Positions 17,076 to 28,162 are shown, numbered from the stretch's first letter. The stretch is DNA of 64,000 nucleotides from Novipirellula aureliae (GCF_007860185.1 NZ_SJPY01000001.1:186001-250000), one strand, 5' to 3'. Translations and numbers: made by a program. The notes: generated by a model not told the origin, from the sequence alone.

Positions 17076-17730
17076 TGAGTGCTCGACTGTTGGAAAAGGA
17101 TTAAAATGGACAGGACAACGGCCTTAGATAGTGGCTTCCAAACCGCTCACCAGGGCCGTTTTGATTATGGCGGGTCAGCAGCCGAAATGCAACGGCGCCG
17201 GGACTTCCGGACAGCGGTTGCCTACTGGCAAAACCCGATACGATCGGCTACCGTGCGCCTCACCGAAGGACTGCATTGGACTTGCCCAACCGCTGCCAAA
17301 ATCGGGTACTTCCCGACAATGGTACTGGGCGTCCCATGAGTCCAAAACCTGGACGGACTATCGTGCGAATTCTTTAAGCATCAGTGGACTTACGCCCCTC
17401 CTTGCTACTCGCGTTGACAACATCTCAAAGGCGATTACTTAGAGGTTATCGCGACTTGGGGGAACGGGTTGCGTAGGAAATGGATATTTCAAGCGGAATG
17501 CTTCGGTGGCAGGATCGTGAGTGGTTTTGCGAGACGGAGGGCAGCAGAATAAATTCTGAGTTGCCGGCTTTGGCGAGATCGATGGAAGCGACTAAGATAT
17601 CTACTCGAAATTTGACCATCCGCCCAATGGACGATCCACCAAGGCTTTCCGGTAAAAGCAACGGTTGCTTCCTACCCGCCTGGGACTTTGTGAAACCTCC
17701 TCAGTGAAACCTCCTCATAGGAACTCTCGC
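17076..17730. other. Divergent gap (about 650 bp) upstream of vgrG
   Basis: Lies between vgrG (leftward) and the AspT-like transporter (rightward) and should hold both promoters. Several short frames exist (for example 17079-17339 and 17480-17707 on the plus strand) but none has a recognisable protein, a credible ribosome site or codon use like its neighbours. No tRNA gene or clear attachment-site repeat was seen next to the cassette. Confidence 0.55.
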
Positions 17731-19314
17731 TTGACTCCCTTGCTCGCTCTCCTTCTGATCATCACTCTCGGGCTCGCCCTCGGCAAAGTCTCGTTCCGTG
17801 GAATTTCGGTCGGCACATCCTCGATCCTATTCGTCGCCTTGCTTGCTGGACATCTGGGGATCGTGATCCCCGAAGGCCTTGGGACGTTGGGTTTAGCCTT
17901 GTTCGTCTACTGCATCGGCATCGCAGCGGGACCGACTTTTTTTCGTGGACTCGCATCGAATGCGCGGATCATGGCGACGCTCGGTGCGGTCATGGTTTTG
18001 ACGGGCATTGTCGTCACATGGCTGTGCGCGAAGCTGTTCGATTTGCCCGCTGATATCGCTGCAGGACTGATGGCAGGAGCGATGACCAGTACACCAGCTC
18101 TCGGTGCGGCGAGTGAATCGGTTGTCAAGCCGGACAATGTCGCCGTTGCTTTTGGCGTTGCCTATCCATTCGGAATCGCAACGATCGTGTTGTTTGTTCA
18201 ATTGATGATGAAACGAGTTGCCGTGTCTACGATCGGTTCGGAAACCGAATCTCCCCCTGAACCGCGGCTCGACGATGACCGAAAAATCCAGCGGCATGTT
18301 GTCGAAATTGCGAATCCAGGGGTCGCTGGCAAACGCCCCAGTGAAGTGGCCGTATCCTCGGATCTGTCCTGCCAAATTTCGCGAGTGTTCTTAGATCAGC
18401 GTTGGCGACCCACTCCGTCTGACTACGTCTTCTCACTCGGCGACCGCGTGATGCTGGTCGGACAGCAGGAAGAAGGTAGACGCGGGGCGGAAACGCTTGG
18501 AGTCCTTTGCGATATCCAAGACGTTGTGCTCGATACCGATCGCGAACGCAAGGAAGTCGTCGTCACTTCGCAGGAGATCTTTGGCCATACGCTAAAAGAA
18601 CTTCGCTTGCGTTCGCGGTTTGGAGTCACCGTGACTCGCATCCGCAGAATTGACCAAGAGTTCGTCCCATCCGCTCACACGCGAATTGAGTTTGGTGACA
18701 CCCTCTCCTTGGTCGGCGAACCTGGGGATCTACTCAGGCTCCAAAAAGTCGCAGGACATCGACCACGGACACTCAACGAGACCGACCTGCTTTCGCTTGC
18801 GTTTGGCCTGACCGTCGGCATCCTTGTCGGGCAAATGGCAATTCTGTGGGGAGGTGTTTCGGTATCGCTCGGCACTGCAGGAGGTCCTTTGTGCGTCGGT
18901 CTCGTGCTGGGCCATTTTCGCCGAATTGGATTCGTTGCGGGCTCCTTTCCACCTGCGGCTCAGATCTTGATGACCGAGGGTGGACTTGCACTGTTCTTGG
19001 CCGACGCGGGCATCCATGCCGGAGCCGACGTCTGGTCAATCTTGCAACAACAGGGGCCTGTACTTTGTGTCGCGGCAACCGCAATCGCTGTCCTGCCATT
19101 GGCAGTTGGCTACCTGATGGCGAGCTATTGCTTTGGATTGACGCGGCTAGAGTCGCTCGGTGCAACGTGTGGCGGGATGACTTCAACACCTGGACTAGCT
19201 GCATTGACCAGTTCTACCGATTCGAGTGAACCGGTTACCAGCTATATCGCCGCCTATCCCGTCGCACTTGTCCTGATCACGATCGCCGCTCCGTTGTTGA
19301 TCAAGTTGCTATAG
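17731..19314 (+). CDS. AspT/YidE-type transporter with two RCK-C domains
   Basis: A 527-residue inner-membrane protein with two homologous halves of about five membrane segments each (about 1-165 and 345-527) flanking a cytoplasmic part with two TrkA/RCK C-terminal domains (about 185-260 and 265-345). Each half carries the repeat signature GAMTSTPALGAAS and GGMTSTPGLAALT. This is the aspartate:alanine exchanger/YidE-YbjL layout; the true substrate is unknown. The start is uncertain: no ATG fits, TTG 17731 with AGGA nine bases upstream begins MTPLLALLL directly at the first membrane segment, and TTG 17665 would add 22 residues. Single-gene unit. Confidence 0.85.
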   Translation: MTPLLALLLIITLGLALGKVSFRGISVGTSSILFVALLAGHLGIVIPEGLGTLGLALFVYCIGIAAGPTFFRGLASNARIMATLGAVMVLTGIVVTWLCAKLFDLPADIAAGLMAGAMTSTPALGAASESVVKPDNVAVAFGVAYPFGIATIVLFVQLMMKRVAVSTIGSETESPPEPRLDDDRKIQRHVVEIANPGVAGKRPSEVAVSSDLSCQISRVFLDQRWRPTPSDYVFSLGDRVMLVGQQEEGRRGAETLGVLCDIQDVVLDTDRERKEVVVTSQEIFGHTLKELRLRSRFGVTVTRIRRIDQEFVPSAHTRIEFGDTLSLVGEPGDLLRLQKVAGHRPRTLNETDLLSLAFGLTVGILVGQMAILWGGVSVSLGTAGGPLCVGLVLGHFRRIGFVAGSFPPAAQILMTEGGLALFLADAGIHAGADVWSILQQQGPVLCVAATAIAVLPLAVGYLMASYCFGLTRLESLGATCGGMTSTPGLAALTSSTDSSEPVTSYIAAYPVALVLITIAAPLLIKLL

Positions 19315-19375
19315 CCGCATTTGGATCGTTGTGTTTACATTGGAATTTACATTGGAACTCGTGCAATCGAGACCT

Positions 19376-19792
19376 CTACATGTTCATTGCACCCATTCGT
19401 TCGGGCTGAAACGAAACCGCTTCGATGCGGCGACGATCTTCGCGATCGAGGACTCGGCAAACAATTTCCTCATCAGAACAATGCCCTAAGATTTCGCTAC
19501 CGAGTGGAGTCAAAACCGACAACTTCCCTTCTGCGATACACGCTTCCTCGGGGTAAACCAGTGTGTAGGTATGCACGTCGTCCGTCCGCAGCTCGCGAAG
19601 TCGAAAGGTGGAGTTCATCGTGACGACGTTAGGTAGAACTTCGGTTGAGCAAACGACCTTGGCGTCACATAGCTTTTGTTCTAGTCGCGTTAAATATTCT
19701 TTGCGGCCGATTGCTTGAGCAAACTCACTGGCGAGCAGAACCTTCAGGCGTCGGAGATCTTCAGTGGTGATAACGGTTTTACTGCGTGACAT
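19376..19792 (-). CDS. rnk: Rnk-type GreA/GreB C-terminal domain protein
   Basis: A 138-residue protein with the architecture of Rnk: a short N-terminal helical part (TTEDLRRLKVLLAS) and a GreA/GreB-like FKBP-fold C-terminal domain (about 50-130), with TYTLVYPEEACIAEGKLSVLTPLGSEILG as the clearest match. Rnk binds RNA polymerase near the secondary channel and affects nucleoside diphosphate kinase levels in other bacteria. Start at ATG 19790-19792 gives the normal family length; the frame is open 50 codons upstream in sequence of no protein character. It converges with the AspT-like transporter 61 bp away. Confidence 0.85.
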   Translation of the reverse strand: MSRSKTVITTEDLRRLKVLLASEFAQAIGRKEYLTRLEQKLCDAKVVCSTEVLPNVVTMNSTFRLRELRTDDVHTYTLVYPEEACIAEGKLSVLTPLGSEILGHCSDEEIVCRVLDREDRRRIEAVSFQPERMGAMNM

Positions 19793-20050
19793 GGCGTACC
19801 TGCATCGTAAGAAAAGTAGGTTGGACGATGTGGCTGGAATTGCTGTACCACACGTCTCATTTTCTAATGCAAGAATGGGGCCAATGCCCAAACCGAGGAT
19901 AGAAGCAGGAAAAGAATGCGAATTCGCATTGAAAACAGTCATGGAGCGTCAAGTCACCATGACACACGTGAACATCGCTTGACACGTGAGCTAGAGAGAC
20001 GAGCTCGCTGCAGTGCCCGGAATTGATGGCAGACTCGACGCCAACGCCGC

Positions 20051-21442
20051 CTACCGATAATCGTCTGCATCAAGGCGATGCTTCTTCAGCAGGCTGTGCA
20101 TAGCCTGCCGTGATAAGCCAGCTTGTTGCGCCGACTGGGACACATTGCCATCGTGCTTTTTCAACAATAGTTTCAAGTAGGCCTGCTCGGCCTGATCCAA
20201 AGCTTCTTCTCGCGACGCATCTGCCAAATCGTGCGTAGCAGCCGCATCCTTCGAATTCGGTTTCTGCACGCTGGGCGGCAGATCGGTCGCCTCGATCACC
20301 GACGATTCGGCCAACACCACCGACCGCTCAATCGCATTGCGAAGCTCCCGAATGTTTCCCGGCCACGAATAACGCTTGAGGCAATCCAATGCTTCGGCTG
20401 AAAACCTGTCTTTCGGTTTCTCTGCCGATTGGACCTGACGGAGAAGATGATTCGCCAGCAACACAACGTCATCTCCACGGCCCCTCAACGGCGGCATTGG
20501 AATGTGGATCACCCCCAAACGGTAAAACAAGTCTGCACGGAAACGCCCGGCCGCCACCTCGGCTTCCAAATCACGGTTGGTCGCACAAATGAATCGTGTA
20601 TCGACATGCACTGGCGTGCTCTTTCCAACCGGCGTAAACGTCTGCTCTTGAATCGCACGAAGCAGCTTCGCCTGAGATCCAGCGGGCAATTCACCAAGTT
20701 CGTCAAAAAATGCAGTCCCATGATCACATTGAACTAACAGCCCATCTTGGTCTTTCACGGCGCCCGTGAATGAGCCTTTCGCATGCCCGAACAACACCGA
20801 CTCGAACAACGACTCAGGAATCGCGGTACAATCGATGACCTGGAAGTTGTTAGCCGCACGACGACTGTGCGTATGAATCGCCCGAGCAACAACCTCCTTC
20901 CCCGTTCCACTTTCGCCAGTGATCAAAACACTGGTGTCCGATTGAGCCACACGATCGACTATCTTCAACAGTTCCTGCATCGGCTCGGACTGCCCGATCA
21001 GTTCAGGATAGCGATCCGATAGCTCAGACGCAGAGACATGATCGAGATCGGTCTGGCAAGCCGAACGCAGCGGCGAGGACAGCGCGCGTCGAACACTGGA
21101 GATTAAGTCTTCATATTTGACGGGTTTTAGCAAATAGTCGGTAATTCCCAGCCGAACACTTTCGATTGCAGACGGAATCGACGGAACGCCGGTGATCACA
21201 ATCAGCGGCACGTGAGACCAATTTCGCCTTCCTTCGTGAAGCAGTTCGAGCTTCAAGTTGCCGGGCATATTCAGGTCAGAGAGGATCAAATCAAACGGCT
21301 TTGATTGGAGTGCGTTGATCGCCTTGTCCGCGTCTTCAACACACTCGCATTCATACCCCGCTTCGCACAGCAATTGCCCTGTTGTCCGTCGGTAAAGCGG
21401 CTCGTCGTCGGCGATCAAGATTCGTGCGGGGCGTTGGTTCAT
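20051..21442 (-). CDS. NtrC-type sigma-54 response regulator
   Basis: A 463-residue activator with three domains. The receiver (1-120) has D56 as phospho-acceptor ([10 protein letters not shown]) and the conserved Lys in [12 protein letters not shown]. The AAA+ domain (about 150-370) has Walker A GESGTGKE, the sigma-54 contact loop GSFTGA, and the arginine-finger region. The C-terminal Fis-type helix-turn-helix (about 420-463) has [26 protein letters not shown]. All residues needed for sigma-54 activation look intact. Start at ATG 21440-21442 rather than the upstream TTG. It lies 44 bp after the PAS histidine kinase, its evident partner. Confidence 0.93.
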   Translation of the reverse strand: MNQRPARILIADDEPLYRRTTGQLLCEAGYECECVEDADKAINALQSKPFDLILSDLNMPGNLKLELLHEGRRNWSHVPLIVITGVPSIPSAIESVRLGITDYLLKPVKYEDLISSVRRALSSPLRSACQTDLDHVSASELSDRYPELIGQSEPMQELLKIVDRVAQSDTSVLITGESGTGKEVVARAIHTHSRRAANNFQVIDCTAIPESLFESVLFGHAKGSFTGAVKDQDGLLVQCDHGTAFFDELGELPAGSQAKLLRAIQEQTFTPVGKSTPVHVDTRFICATNRDLEAEVAAGRFRADLFYRLGVIHIPMPPLRGRGDDVVLLANHLLRQVQSAEKPKDRFSAEALDCLKRYSWPGNIRELRNAIERSVVLAESSVIEATDLPPSVQKPNSKDAAATHDLADASREEALDQAEQAYLKLLLKKHDGNVSQSAQQAGLSRQAMHSLLKKHRLDADDYR

Positions 21443-21486
21443 AGGTATCAATATCGTCGTGTTGGAGTGGGGGCTTTAACCGCTCG

Positions 21487-22659
21487 TCAACAACCGCTGG
21501 CCAGCGGGAACACGGCTGTAAAACGACTACCTTCCCCTAGCTGACTCTCCACTTCAATCCGTCCATCCAACGCTTCGATCAGGCTTTTTGAGACGGACAA
21601 CCCAAGTCCCATTCCCTGCCCCGGCTGATGTCCTTTGGTGCTAAAAAACGGCTCGAACAACAATGATAACGATTCCGCCGAAATCCCGCATCCATCGTCC
21701 GAAACGATCACACTCAATTCATGCTGATTCGTTTGCACGCTGACCACAACTCCGGCTCCCGGCTCCGACGCCTGAACCGCGTTGCGGATTAAGTTGAACA
21801 GAATCTGTTTGACTTCGCCCTCCGGCAGCGTCACCTTGACGTTCCTCGCAGCGGGCTTGACTTGAACCGTCACTTGCGTTTTTCGGGCTTCCGTCTCGAC
21901 GAGTCGAATCACATCATTGATCGCCCTATTGATGGGAAACTCAGACGCAACCTGTTGGCTGGGCCGGTAAAGTTGATACATCTGGTGCGTAATCGAGCTA
22001 ATCCGATCGATTTCCCGATCGATCAACTCCAGCAGCTCGTAGTTCGGGGTCGTTGGCGGAAGGTTATTTTTGAAGATCACAAACGAGTTTCGAATACCAG
22101 CCAGCGGATTGTTCACCTCATGGGCGACCGAGGCGGCGAGTTGCCCGAGCGCCGCAAGTTTTTCCATCGCCAATCGGTGCTTTTCCAGATGCGAGATGCG
22201 TGCCGTTCGTTCCTGGACCAATTGCTCTAAATGTTCCGCGTAGTGACTCAGTTTTTCTTGCAATTGATGCCGCTCGGTCACGTCCCGCACACTTGCTCGA
22301 AACCCGTGGCCTTCACCCACCTCATCAAGCATCGGTTGCCACGAAACCGCCATCGATCGCTGAACCCCCTCTTTCGTGACCACAGAAAACTCGACATCAT
22401 TCCCGCTGCTACCACCAATCGCGCCGCGAATCACATCGGCAATTCGCTGACGATCCTTCACCGCGACCATCGGCATCGGGTAATCTTGCATCGACAAACA
22501 TTCCGCTGGTGAATAGCCTGTCATCCGCTCGACCGCTGCATTGACCCATAACAGACGTCCGTCCGAGCGATGCCAAGCTTCCCAGTCATACGTGGCGTTC
22601 GCGATTTCACGAAACCAGCGATCACTAATCGTTTCGACTGTGTTTGCGTCCGTTTTCAT
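21487..22659 (-). CDS. PAS-domain sensor histidine kinase
   Basis: A 390-residue soluble kinase, cognate sensor of the downstream NtrC-type regulator. A PAS domain (about 15-130; RLLWVNAAVERMTGYSPAEC, then a PAC motif FRASVRDVTERHQLQEKLS) is followed by a short coiled coil, the HisKA domain with the phosphorylatable His in ASVAHEVNNPLAGIRNS, and the ATPase domain with N-box NLIRNAVQAS, G1 box SDDGCGIS and G2 box GQGMGLGLSVSKSL. No membrane segment is seen, so the signal is probably intracellular. Start at ATG 22657-22659; the open frame continues 18 codons upstream. Confidence 0.93.
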   Translation of the reverse strand: MKTDANTVETISDRWFREIANATYDWEAWHRSDGRLLWVNAAVERMTGYSPAECLSMQDYPMPMVAVKDRQRIADVIRGAIGGSSGNDVEFSVVTKEGVQRSMAVSWQPMLDEVGEGHGFRASVRDVTERHQLQEKLSHYAEHLEQLVQERTARISHLEKHRLAMEKLAALGQLAASVAHEVNNPLAGIRNSFVIFKNNLPPTTPNYELLELIDREIDRISSITHQMYQLYRPSQQVASEFPINRAINDVIRLVETEARKTQVTVQVKPAARNVKVTLPEGEVKQILFNLIRNAVQASEPGAGVVVSVQTNQHELSVIVSDDGCGISAESLSLLFEPFFSTKGHQPGQGMGLGLSVSKSLIEALDGRIEVESQLGEGSRFTAVFPLASGC

Positions 22660-22740
22660 ACAGCCAATTGTAACAAGTAAGGGTGACTCTGTTATCCGTT
22701 GTCGACCATTCAAAATCCGACAGCAGGACGCAGGCCCATT

Positions 22741-22935
22741 CTACCCCACGCTCAACGAGCGAAGCAGGATCGCGACGAAAAAAGCAGCAATCAGGACGAG
22801 CAATCCCAGTAATCTCGGTTGCTCAACTTGACGCTCCGTTGCACGCTCCGCTTTGCCAACACGGGCAGCCTCAAGAACCTCGCCTTCCTCCACCGGAGAG
22901 GAAACATCCAGATCGAGCATCATTAACAATAACAT
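22741..22935 (-). CDS. Small tail-anchored membrane protein
   Basis: A predicted 64-residue protein of unknown function. An acidic soluble front (residues 8-45) is followed by a single C-terminal hydrophobic segment (LLGLLVLIAAFFVAILL) and a very short tail, as in tail-anchored proteins. ATG 22933-22935 has a good ribosome site, GGGAGA, about six bases upstream, which is unusual in this window. It lies 81 bp before the histidine kinase on the same strand and so may be co-transcribed; an accessory or sensory role for the soluble kinase is possible. The main doubt is its small size and lack of a known family. Confidence 0.5.
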   Translation of the reverse strand: MLLLMMLDLDVSSPVEEGEVLEAARVGKAERATERQVEQPRLLGLLVLIAAFFVAILLRSLSVG

Positions 22936-22941
22936 ATCGAG

Positions 22942-22947
22942 TCTCCC
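22942..22947 (-). promoter_or_regulatory. Shine-Dalgarno site of the small membrane protein
   Basis: The minus strand reads GGGAGA here, six bases before the ATG at 22935. It supports the small gene and its start over the longer frame starting at 22965. Confidence 0.55.
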
Positions 22948-23502
22948 ATTGGCATAAGCGACCACGCCCGCGATAGAGCCTAGCCTTTAGGCGAACGCGG
23001 GCTTCGACAAGCTCCTGCAAATCGGCTAAAACCTACGACTCCAGCAGAACCGTAATTGAAGAATTCTCCCAGCATGCAATCGCCATGCCGAGGGTGTTTT
23101 GCACCGCAAATCGGAGCCATTGGCTTGTATCCACGCTCCCCAACTGTCAACCGTGCATGACGCTACCGGAAAGCCAGCTTGACGACCAAGCTGCAACAAT
23201 AGCGATCCACATACGCCAGACGCGATTTCGCCAACGAGATGATTTGCAGGACGACGAGCCTGCATTTCGATTCACGGTGTCGATCAATCGGGTGTTGATC
23301 AATCGACCGGGTTGATCGGTGGTGGGAACATAGGCGATACTGTTGGTATGACGATTGCGACGTACTCTTCAAATCGATCAAATTATTCTTGAGGTAAAAA
23401 TCCTGTGAAACGGCCCACAAGCATCCCCCCAGCGACTCTCGATGAACCCGCTACGATGGTGGCAAGCGTGGATTGCCAGTGATCTGGTTCGAAGAAAACT
23501 TG
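22948..23502. other. Divergent gap (about 555 bp) before the mrp operon
   Basis: Lies between the leftward kinase unit and the rightward mrp operon. Frames such as 23026-23265 (minus), 23085-23315 (plus) and 23163-23420 (minus) overlap one another and look random. The region must hold the mrp promoter; an AT-richer stretch at about 23375-23400 is the likeliest place, but no -35/-10 pair stands out. Confidence 0.5.
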
Positions 23503-25836
23503 ATGCACTATTGGTTGCTGATCATCTTTCTGGCTGCCATTGCCGCGCCCTGGATATTTCGGCTGGCGGGTTCCCGCAGTGGCTGGATAATGGCAGTCGT
23601 GCCGGCAACGGTCTTCTTGACGCTTCTAAACCAGATACCTGCTGTCGCCGACGGCCGTTCTCTAACGACCTCGTGGATCTGGATCTCTCAGCTTGATCTG
23701 GCATTCTCGCTCCGGCTCGATGGTCTCGGACTTCTGTTTGGACTTCTGGTCACGGGCATTGGTACGGTGGTGCTGACTTACGCCGGGGCTTACCTCGCAG
23801 ACGACAGGCGGCTTGGTCTGTTACTACTGGAATTGCTGTTGTTCATGGGCAGCATGTTGGGGTTGGTCATCGCTGACAACCTGCTGACGTTGTTTGTCTT
23901 TTGGGAATTGACCAGCATCACGTCCTATCTATTGATCGGGTTTAACAGTGAAAGTCCGGTGTCTCGGGCCTCGGCACTGAAGGCACTTCTGGTAACTGGC
24001 GGCGGCGGTTTGGCACTTCTACCAGGCCTGATTCTTCTCGGAATCGCTGGCGGGACGTTCGAAATTTCCTCGCTGGCGATCCACGCTGATACAATCAAGC
24101 AGCATTCGTTCTATCTGCCTGCGTTACTGCTGATTCTGGTGGGCGCGTTTACCAAGTCGGCCCAGTTCCCGTTTCATTTTTGGTTACCTGGGGCGATGGC
24201 TGCACCCACGCCGATTAGCGCCTATTTGCATTCCGCGACCATGGTCAAAGCGGGCGTCTATTTATTGCTCCGGCTGCACGGCGTCCTTGGCGGAACGCCG
24301 GCGTGGTTTTGGTGGATTGTGTCCGTTGGGGCAATCACGACAATGGTTGGTGCAGCGATGTCGCTACGGTCCGTCGACTTGAAACAGATTTTGGCTTACG
24401 CGACCGTCAGCGTGCTGGGAACGTTGACGATGTTGGTAGGGATAGGAAGTGAAGCGGCAATCCAAGCCGCACTTGCACTACTGGTTGCACACGCCCTCTA
24501 CAAAGGGGGGCTGTTCTTGGTTGCCGGTGCGATCGATCACGCGGTCCACGATCGGGATATCCGAAAGCTTGGGGGCCTACGCGGACCAATGCCAAAAACT
24601 TTTGCCGCCGCCACATTGACTGGCCTTTCCATGATCGGATTGGTTCCGATGTTTGGGTTTGTTGCCAAAGAGCTTTACTATGAATCATTACTTGCTTCTG
24701 GCGGTTGGGTTAGCAGTTTGTTGACCGTGGCGATTTCATCAAACGTCATGCTGTTTGTGGCCGCAGGCTTGGTTTGTATCAAACCGTTTTTTGGTGCACC
24801 GACATCCGTAACCGAGAAAGCTCAGGATGGTAGCGTGGCGATATGGGGAGGCCCGCTCATTCTGGGACTAGTGAGTTTGTTGATCGGAGCGTTCCCAGGG
24901 TCGATGGACAAACTGATTTCAGCCGCCAGTCTTTCGGCGATGAAACCTTCCGTATTTGGAGATGTGGTTTCAGTGAATCTTGCGTTGTGGCATGGCATGA
25001 ACACGACTCTATTGTTGTCATTGTTGACGTTGGCGCTGGGAGCCGCCTTCCTTGCGCATTGGATTGGCCGCTTGGACCGGGATGTACGTGACTGGAAGCC
25101 GCTGCCACTGTCTGCTGCGGACGGATATGAATGGCTGCTCAAATCGGTCAACCAATTCGCGCGCTGGCAAACCTCGGTTCTACAAAATGGATATTTGGGT
25201 GTTTACCTGCTGACGATGATCGCAGCGACGGTTGCAAGTGTTTGGATGTCGCTGTACAGCGAACCGTTATCGAAACTCTGGGGATTTGGGTGGGATGTCG
25301 AATTCCATGAAGCGATGGTGATCGCATTGATCTTGGCTGCCGCATTGTCTGCCGTAACAGCCAGAACTTGGCTACTGGCGGTCGGTTCGTTAGGTGTGGT
25401 CGGTTATGGCGTCGCGATTCTATTCGTCTTGTTCGGCGCACCCGATGTGGCGATGACCCAGTTCGTGACGGAGACACTAACGGTGATCTTGTTTGTGATA
25501 GCGTTTTCAAAATTGCCTGACTTCCGAAGTTTTTCAAAACCGCTGACGCGTTATCGCGATGCGGTCGTCGCCTTGATTACAGGCGGAACGATCACGGTGT
25601 TACTGTTGTTCGCGATGTCGGTTCGATCGGATCACCCGATATCGGCCTACTATGCTGAGAACAGTGTGACCGAGGCACATGGTCGAAATTTGGTCAACGT
25701 GATTTTGGTTGACTTTCGGGCCCTCGACACGCTGGGTGAAATCACCGTGTTGGCCATTGCCGCCATCGGCGTGTATGCGTTGCTAACGCTACGAAAAGAT
25801 CGATGTGACGGCGTTCGACATGAAGGAACGGAATGA
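23503..25836 (+). CDS. mrpA: Na+/H+ antiporter subunit MrpA
   Basis: A 777-residue polytopic protein, largest subunit of the Mrp antiporter and relative of respiratory complex I subunit NuoL. The proton-pumping core (about 60-480) contains [17 protein letters not shown], the proton-channel motif with [15 protein letters not shown], and [22 protein letters not shown]. The C-terminal extensions (about 600-775) contain the MrpA-type DUF4040 segment ([19 protein letters not shown]) and the terminal segment [28 protein letters not shown]. The full-length form with a separate MrpB marks a group 1, seven-gene system. Start set at ATG 23503; an in-frame TTG at 23473 would add ten residues. It overlaps mrpB by four bases (ATGA). 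Confidence 0.95.
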   Translation: MHYWLLIIFLAAIAAPWIFRLAGSRSGWIMAVVPATVFLTLLNQIPAVADGRSLTTSWIWISQLDLAFSLRLDGLGLLFGLLVTGIGTVVLTYAGAYLADDRRLGLLLLELLLFMGSMLGLVIADNLLTLFVFWELTSITSYLLIGFNSESPVSRASALKALLVTGGGGLALLPGLILLGIAGGTFEISSLAIHADTIKQHSFYLPALLLILVGAFTKSAQFPFHFWLPGAMAAPTPISAYLHSATMVKAGVYLLLRLHGVLGGTPAWFWWIVSVGAITTMVGAAMSLRSVDLKQILAYATVSVLGTLTMLVGIGSEAAIQAALALLVAHALYKGGLFLVAGAIDHAVHDRDIRKLGGLRGPMPKTFAAATLTGLSMIGLVPMFGFVAKELYYESLLASGGWVSSLLTVAISSNVMLFVAAGLVCIKPFFGAPTSVTEKAQDGSVAIWGGPLILGLVSLLIGAFPGSMDKLISAASLSAMKPSVFGDVVSVNLALWHGMNTTLLLSLLTLALGAAFLAHWIGRLDRDVRDWKPLPLSAADGYEWLLKSVNQFARWQTSVLQNGYLGVYLLTMIAATVASVWMSLYSEPLSKLWGFGWDVEFHEAMVIALILAAALSAVTARTWLLAVGSLGVVGYGVAILFVLFGAPDVAMTQFVTETLTVILFVIAFSKLPDFRSFSKPLTRYRDAVVALITGGTITVLLLFAMSVRSDHPISAYYAENSVTEAHGRNLVNVILVDFRALDTLGEITVLAIAAIGVYALLTLRKDRCDGVRHEGTE

Positions 25837-26252
25837 TGGACACCTTGATTTTAAAAACAGCCACGCGAATACTCCTACCACTGCTATTGTTATTTTCCAT
25901 TTTCCTGTTTCTTCGTGGCCATAACGAACCTGGAGGCGGTTTCGTCGGCGGACTGGTCGCAAGTGGAGCGGTTGCCGTATACGCGATGGGAAGTGGAGTT
26001 TTGCCAGCGAGAAAGCTATTGAGGGTACCGCCACGATGGCTGATTGGTGGTGGGCTGTTGCTGGGATTGCTGAGCAGCTTATTGCCACTGTTGTTTGGAC
26101 ATAGTTTTTTAGCGGGCCTGTGGCTCGAAACGACTTTACCTGGATGGGGCGAAATCCATTTGGGGACACCTCTGCTGTTCGATCTCGGCGTGTTCTGTGT
26201 CGTGAACGGCGTAGCAACTGAGTTTGTCTTTGCATTTTTAGAAGAAGCTTAA
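25833..26252 (+). CDS. mrpB: Na+/H+ antiporter subunit MrpB
   Basis: A 139-residue membrane protein with four hydrophobic segments. The family signature [21 protein letters not shown] is near residues 25-46, and the late segment [18 protein letters not shown] is typical of MnhB/MrpB. It is required for assembly of the full Mrp complex. The start codon overlaps the mrpA stop (ATGA). After it comes the only real gap in the operon, 51 bp with a small hairpin. Confidence 0.95.
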   Translation: MMDTLILKTATRILLPLLLLFSIFLFLRGHNEPGGGFVGGLVASGAVAVYAMGSGVLPARKLLRVPPRWLIGGGLLLGLLSSLLPLLFGHSFLAGLWLETTLPGWGEIHLGTPLLFDLGVFCVVNGVATEFVFAFLEEA

Positions 26253-26283
26253 CGTGCCCCCAGGCCTCCAGCCTGGGCCACAA
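26253..26283. repeat. Small hairpin between mrpB and mrpC
   Basis: CCCAGGC (26259-26265) and GCCTGGG (26271-26277) form a seven-base-pair stem around the loop CTCCA. It sits in the 51-bp gap between mrpB and mrpC, the only place in this otherwise overlapping operon where an insertion could be tolerated. It resembles the short G/C-rich palindromes scattered elsewhere in the window. A role in setting subunit ratios is possible. Confidence 0.7.
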
Positions 26284-26303
26284 ATAACCCTGGAGAACCT
26301 TTT

Positions 26304-26651
26304 TTGGATATTGTTTTAGCAATCACGGTTGGTGGTCTTTATGCCGCTGGGATTTACATGATGCTCCGGCGCAGTGTTGTGAAACTTCTCGTCGGGCTGG
26401 GGTTACTTAGCCATGCCGCCAACCTGCTGTTGTTCACAGCGGGTGGTGTTGTGCGTGGACGACCACCCTTGGTGCCTGAAGGCGAAACGGTGCCGTTCGG
26501 ATTGGTTGCCGATCCACTGCCGCAAGCACTGATTTTGACAGCGATTGTGATTAGTTTTGCAGTCCTGGCGTTTGCTTTGGTGCTGATCTACCGTGCTGTG
26601 CAAACGGTTGAAACGGACGATTTGCATCAACTGAAGGCAACCGATCAATGA
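26304..26651 (+). CDS. mrpC: Na+/H+ antiporter subunit MrpC
   Basis: A 115-residue protein with three membrane segments, homologous to NuoK. It has [23 protein letters not shown] and [15 protein letters not shown], then the loop PPLVPEGE and the late segment [23 protein letters not shown], all typical of MnhC/MrpC. The start is TTG at 26304, with GGAGA about eight bases upstream. It overlaps mrpD by four bases. Confidence 0.95.
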   Translation: MDIVLAITVGGLYAAGIYMMLRRSVVKLLVGLGLLSHAANLLLFTAGGVVRGRPPLVPEGETVPFGLVADPLPQALILTAIVISFAVLAFALVLIYRAVQTVETDDLHQLKATDQ

Positions 26652-28162
26652 ACCTGTTGTTGATCTTTCCAATTGTGATCCCGCTGGCGACGATGGCGAT
26701 ACTGCTATTGGCTTGGAAATCGTTGCGTATTCAAAGAGTATTGGGCGTTGCCGGTTCGCTGTTGTCGCTCGTTGCGGCTACCACACTGCTGATTGCCGTT
26801 CGCGAGCATGGTATCTTGGTGCTCAATGTGGGAGATTGGCCTGCACCGTTTGGGATCACGCTGGTCGCCGATCTACTGAGCAGCATAATGGTCATGCTCG
26901 CCAGCGTGATGGGGGTGGCGGTGTCCATCTATGCGTTCCGAATGATCGACGATGCACGAGCGGATTTCGGTTTCTATCCCGTGTTCCATCTGCTGTTGAT
27001 GGGCGTGTGCGGTGCATTTCTAACGGGGGATCTGTTCAATTTGTATGTCTGGTTCGAAGTCATGCTAATCTCCTCGTTCGTATTGATGGCACTCGGGGGC
27101 GAACGGGCGCAACTCGAAGGGGCGATCAAGTACGTCACGCTCAACCTGATTTCCTCGGCAGTCTTCTTGGCAGCGATTGGCGTTTTGTATGCTGCGATGG
27201 GGACATTGAACATGGCCGATGTCGCGTTGAAGCTACGGAGCTTTCACGATGCCGATATTGCCAGTGCCTTGTCAATGTTGTTTCTCATTGCGTTTGGTAC
27301 AAAAGCAGCAGTGTTTCCCCTATTCTTTTGGCTGCCTGCTTCCTACCATACGCCGCCTGCGGCCGTGTCGGCGATCTTTGCGGGACTGTTAACCAAAGTG
27401 GGCGTCTACGCGTTGATTCGTGCCTTCACGCTATTGTTTGTAGAAGATACTGAATTCACACACACGTTGCTGTTGGTCGTTGCCGCTTTGACAATGGTCA
27501 CAGGCGTTCTCGGTGCGATGGCTCAGAATGAAATTCGGCGGATTTTGTCGTTTCATATCGTCAGCCAGATTGGTTACATGCTAATGGGACTGGCGATCAA
27601 TACGACGCTTGCACTAGCAGGTTCCATCTTCTACATCATTCATCACATCGTCGTAAAAACGAATTTGTTTTTGATCGGTGGCATCATTGAACACCGACTT
27701 GGCAGCGGTCGGTTGGATCGAGTTGGCGGATTGTTTCGAACCGCGCCGTTGCTTTCGGTATTGTTTTTCATCTCCGCGATGTCGCTGGCTGGTATCCCGC
27801 CGCTTTCGGGCTTCTTTGCAAAACTAACACTGATTCGTTCCGGTTTGGATGCGGAGTCGTATGCGATCGTGATCACTGCACTAGGGGTCAGTCTATTGAC
27901 GCTGTTCTCCATGACAAAAATTTGGTCCGAATCTTTTTGGAAAAGGTCGCCCGTTTCCGATCCCCTTGAGCAGTGGTCCAAGAATGCATTGACACGGCAA
28001 GAACGTATCAGCCTGTATTCACCCACGGTGATGCTAGCTGCGATTACGATTGGGATCGGCGTCATGGCAGCGCCAGTCATGAACCTCTCGATCGAAGCCG
28101 CCGAACAACTTTTGAACCCTGATTTTTATATCAATTCGGTGTTGGGAGAGGACGCACGATGA
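26648..28162 (+). CDS. mrpD: Na+/H+ antiporter subunit MrpD
   Basis: A 504-residue relative of NuoM/NuoN and the second antiporter-like subunit, with about 14 membrane segments. Landmarks are [23 protein letters not shown], the conserved lysine region [42 protein letters not shown] (positions 215-260 roughly) and [15 protein letters not shown], which hold the glutamate and lysines of the proton path. Starts and ends with four-base overlaps with mrpC and mrpE. Confidence 0.96.
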   Translation: MNLLLIFPIVIPLATMAILLLAWKSLRIQRVLGVAGSLLSLVAATTLLIAVREHGILVLNVGDWPAPFGITLVADLLSSIMVMLASVMGVAVSIYAFRMIDDARADFGFYPVFHLLLMGVCGAFLTGDLFNLYVWFEVMLISSFVLMALGGERAQLEGAIKYVTLNLISSAVFLAAIGVLYAAMGTLNMADVALKLRSFHDADIASALSMLFLIAFGTKAAVFPLFFWLPASYHTPPAAVSAIFAGLLTKVGVYALIRAFTLLFVEDTEFTHTLLLVVAALTMVTGVLGAMAQNEIRRILSFHIVSQIGYMLMGLAINTTLALAGSIFYIIHHIVVKTNLFLIGGIIEHRLGSGRLDRVGGLFRTAPLLSVLFFISAMSLAGIPPLSGFFAKLTLIRSGLDAESYAIVITALGVSLLTLFSMTKIWSESFWKRSPVSDPLEQWSKNALTRQERISLYSPTVMLAAITIGIGVMAAPVMNLSIEAAEQLLNPDFYINSVLGEDAR

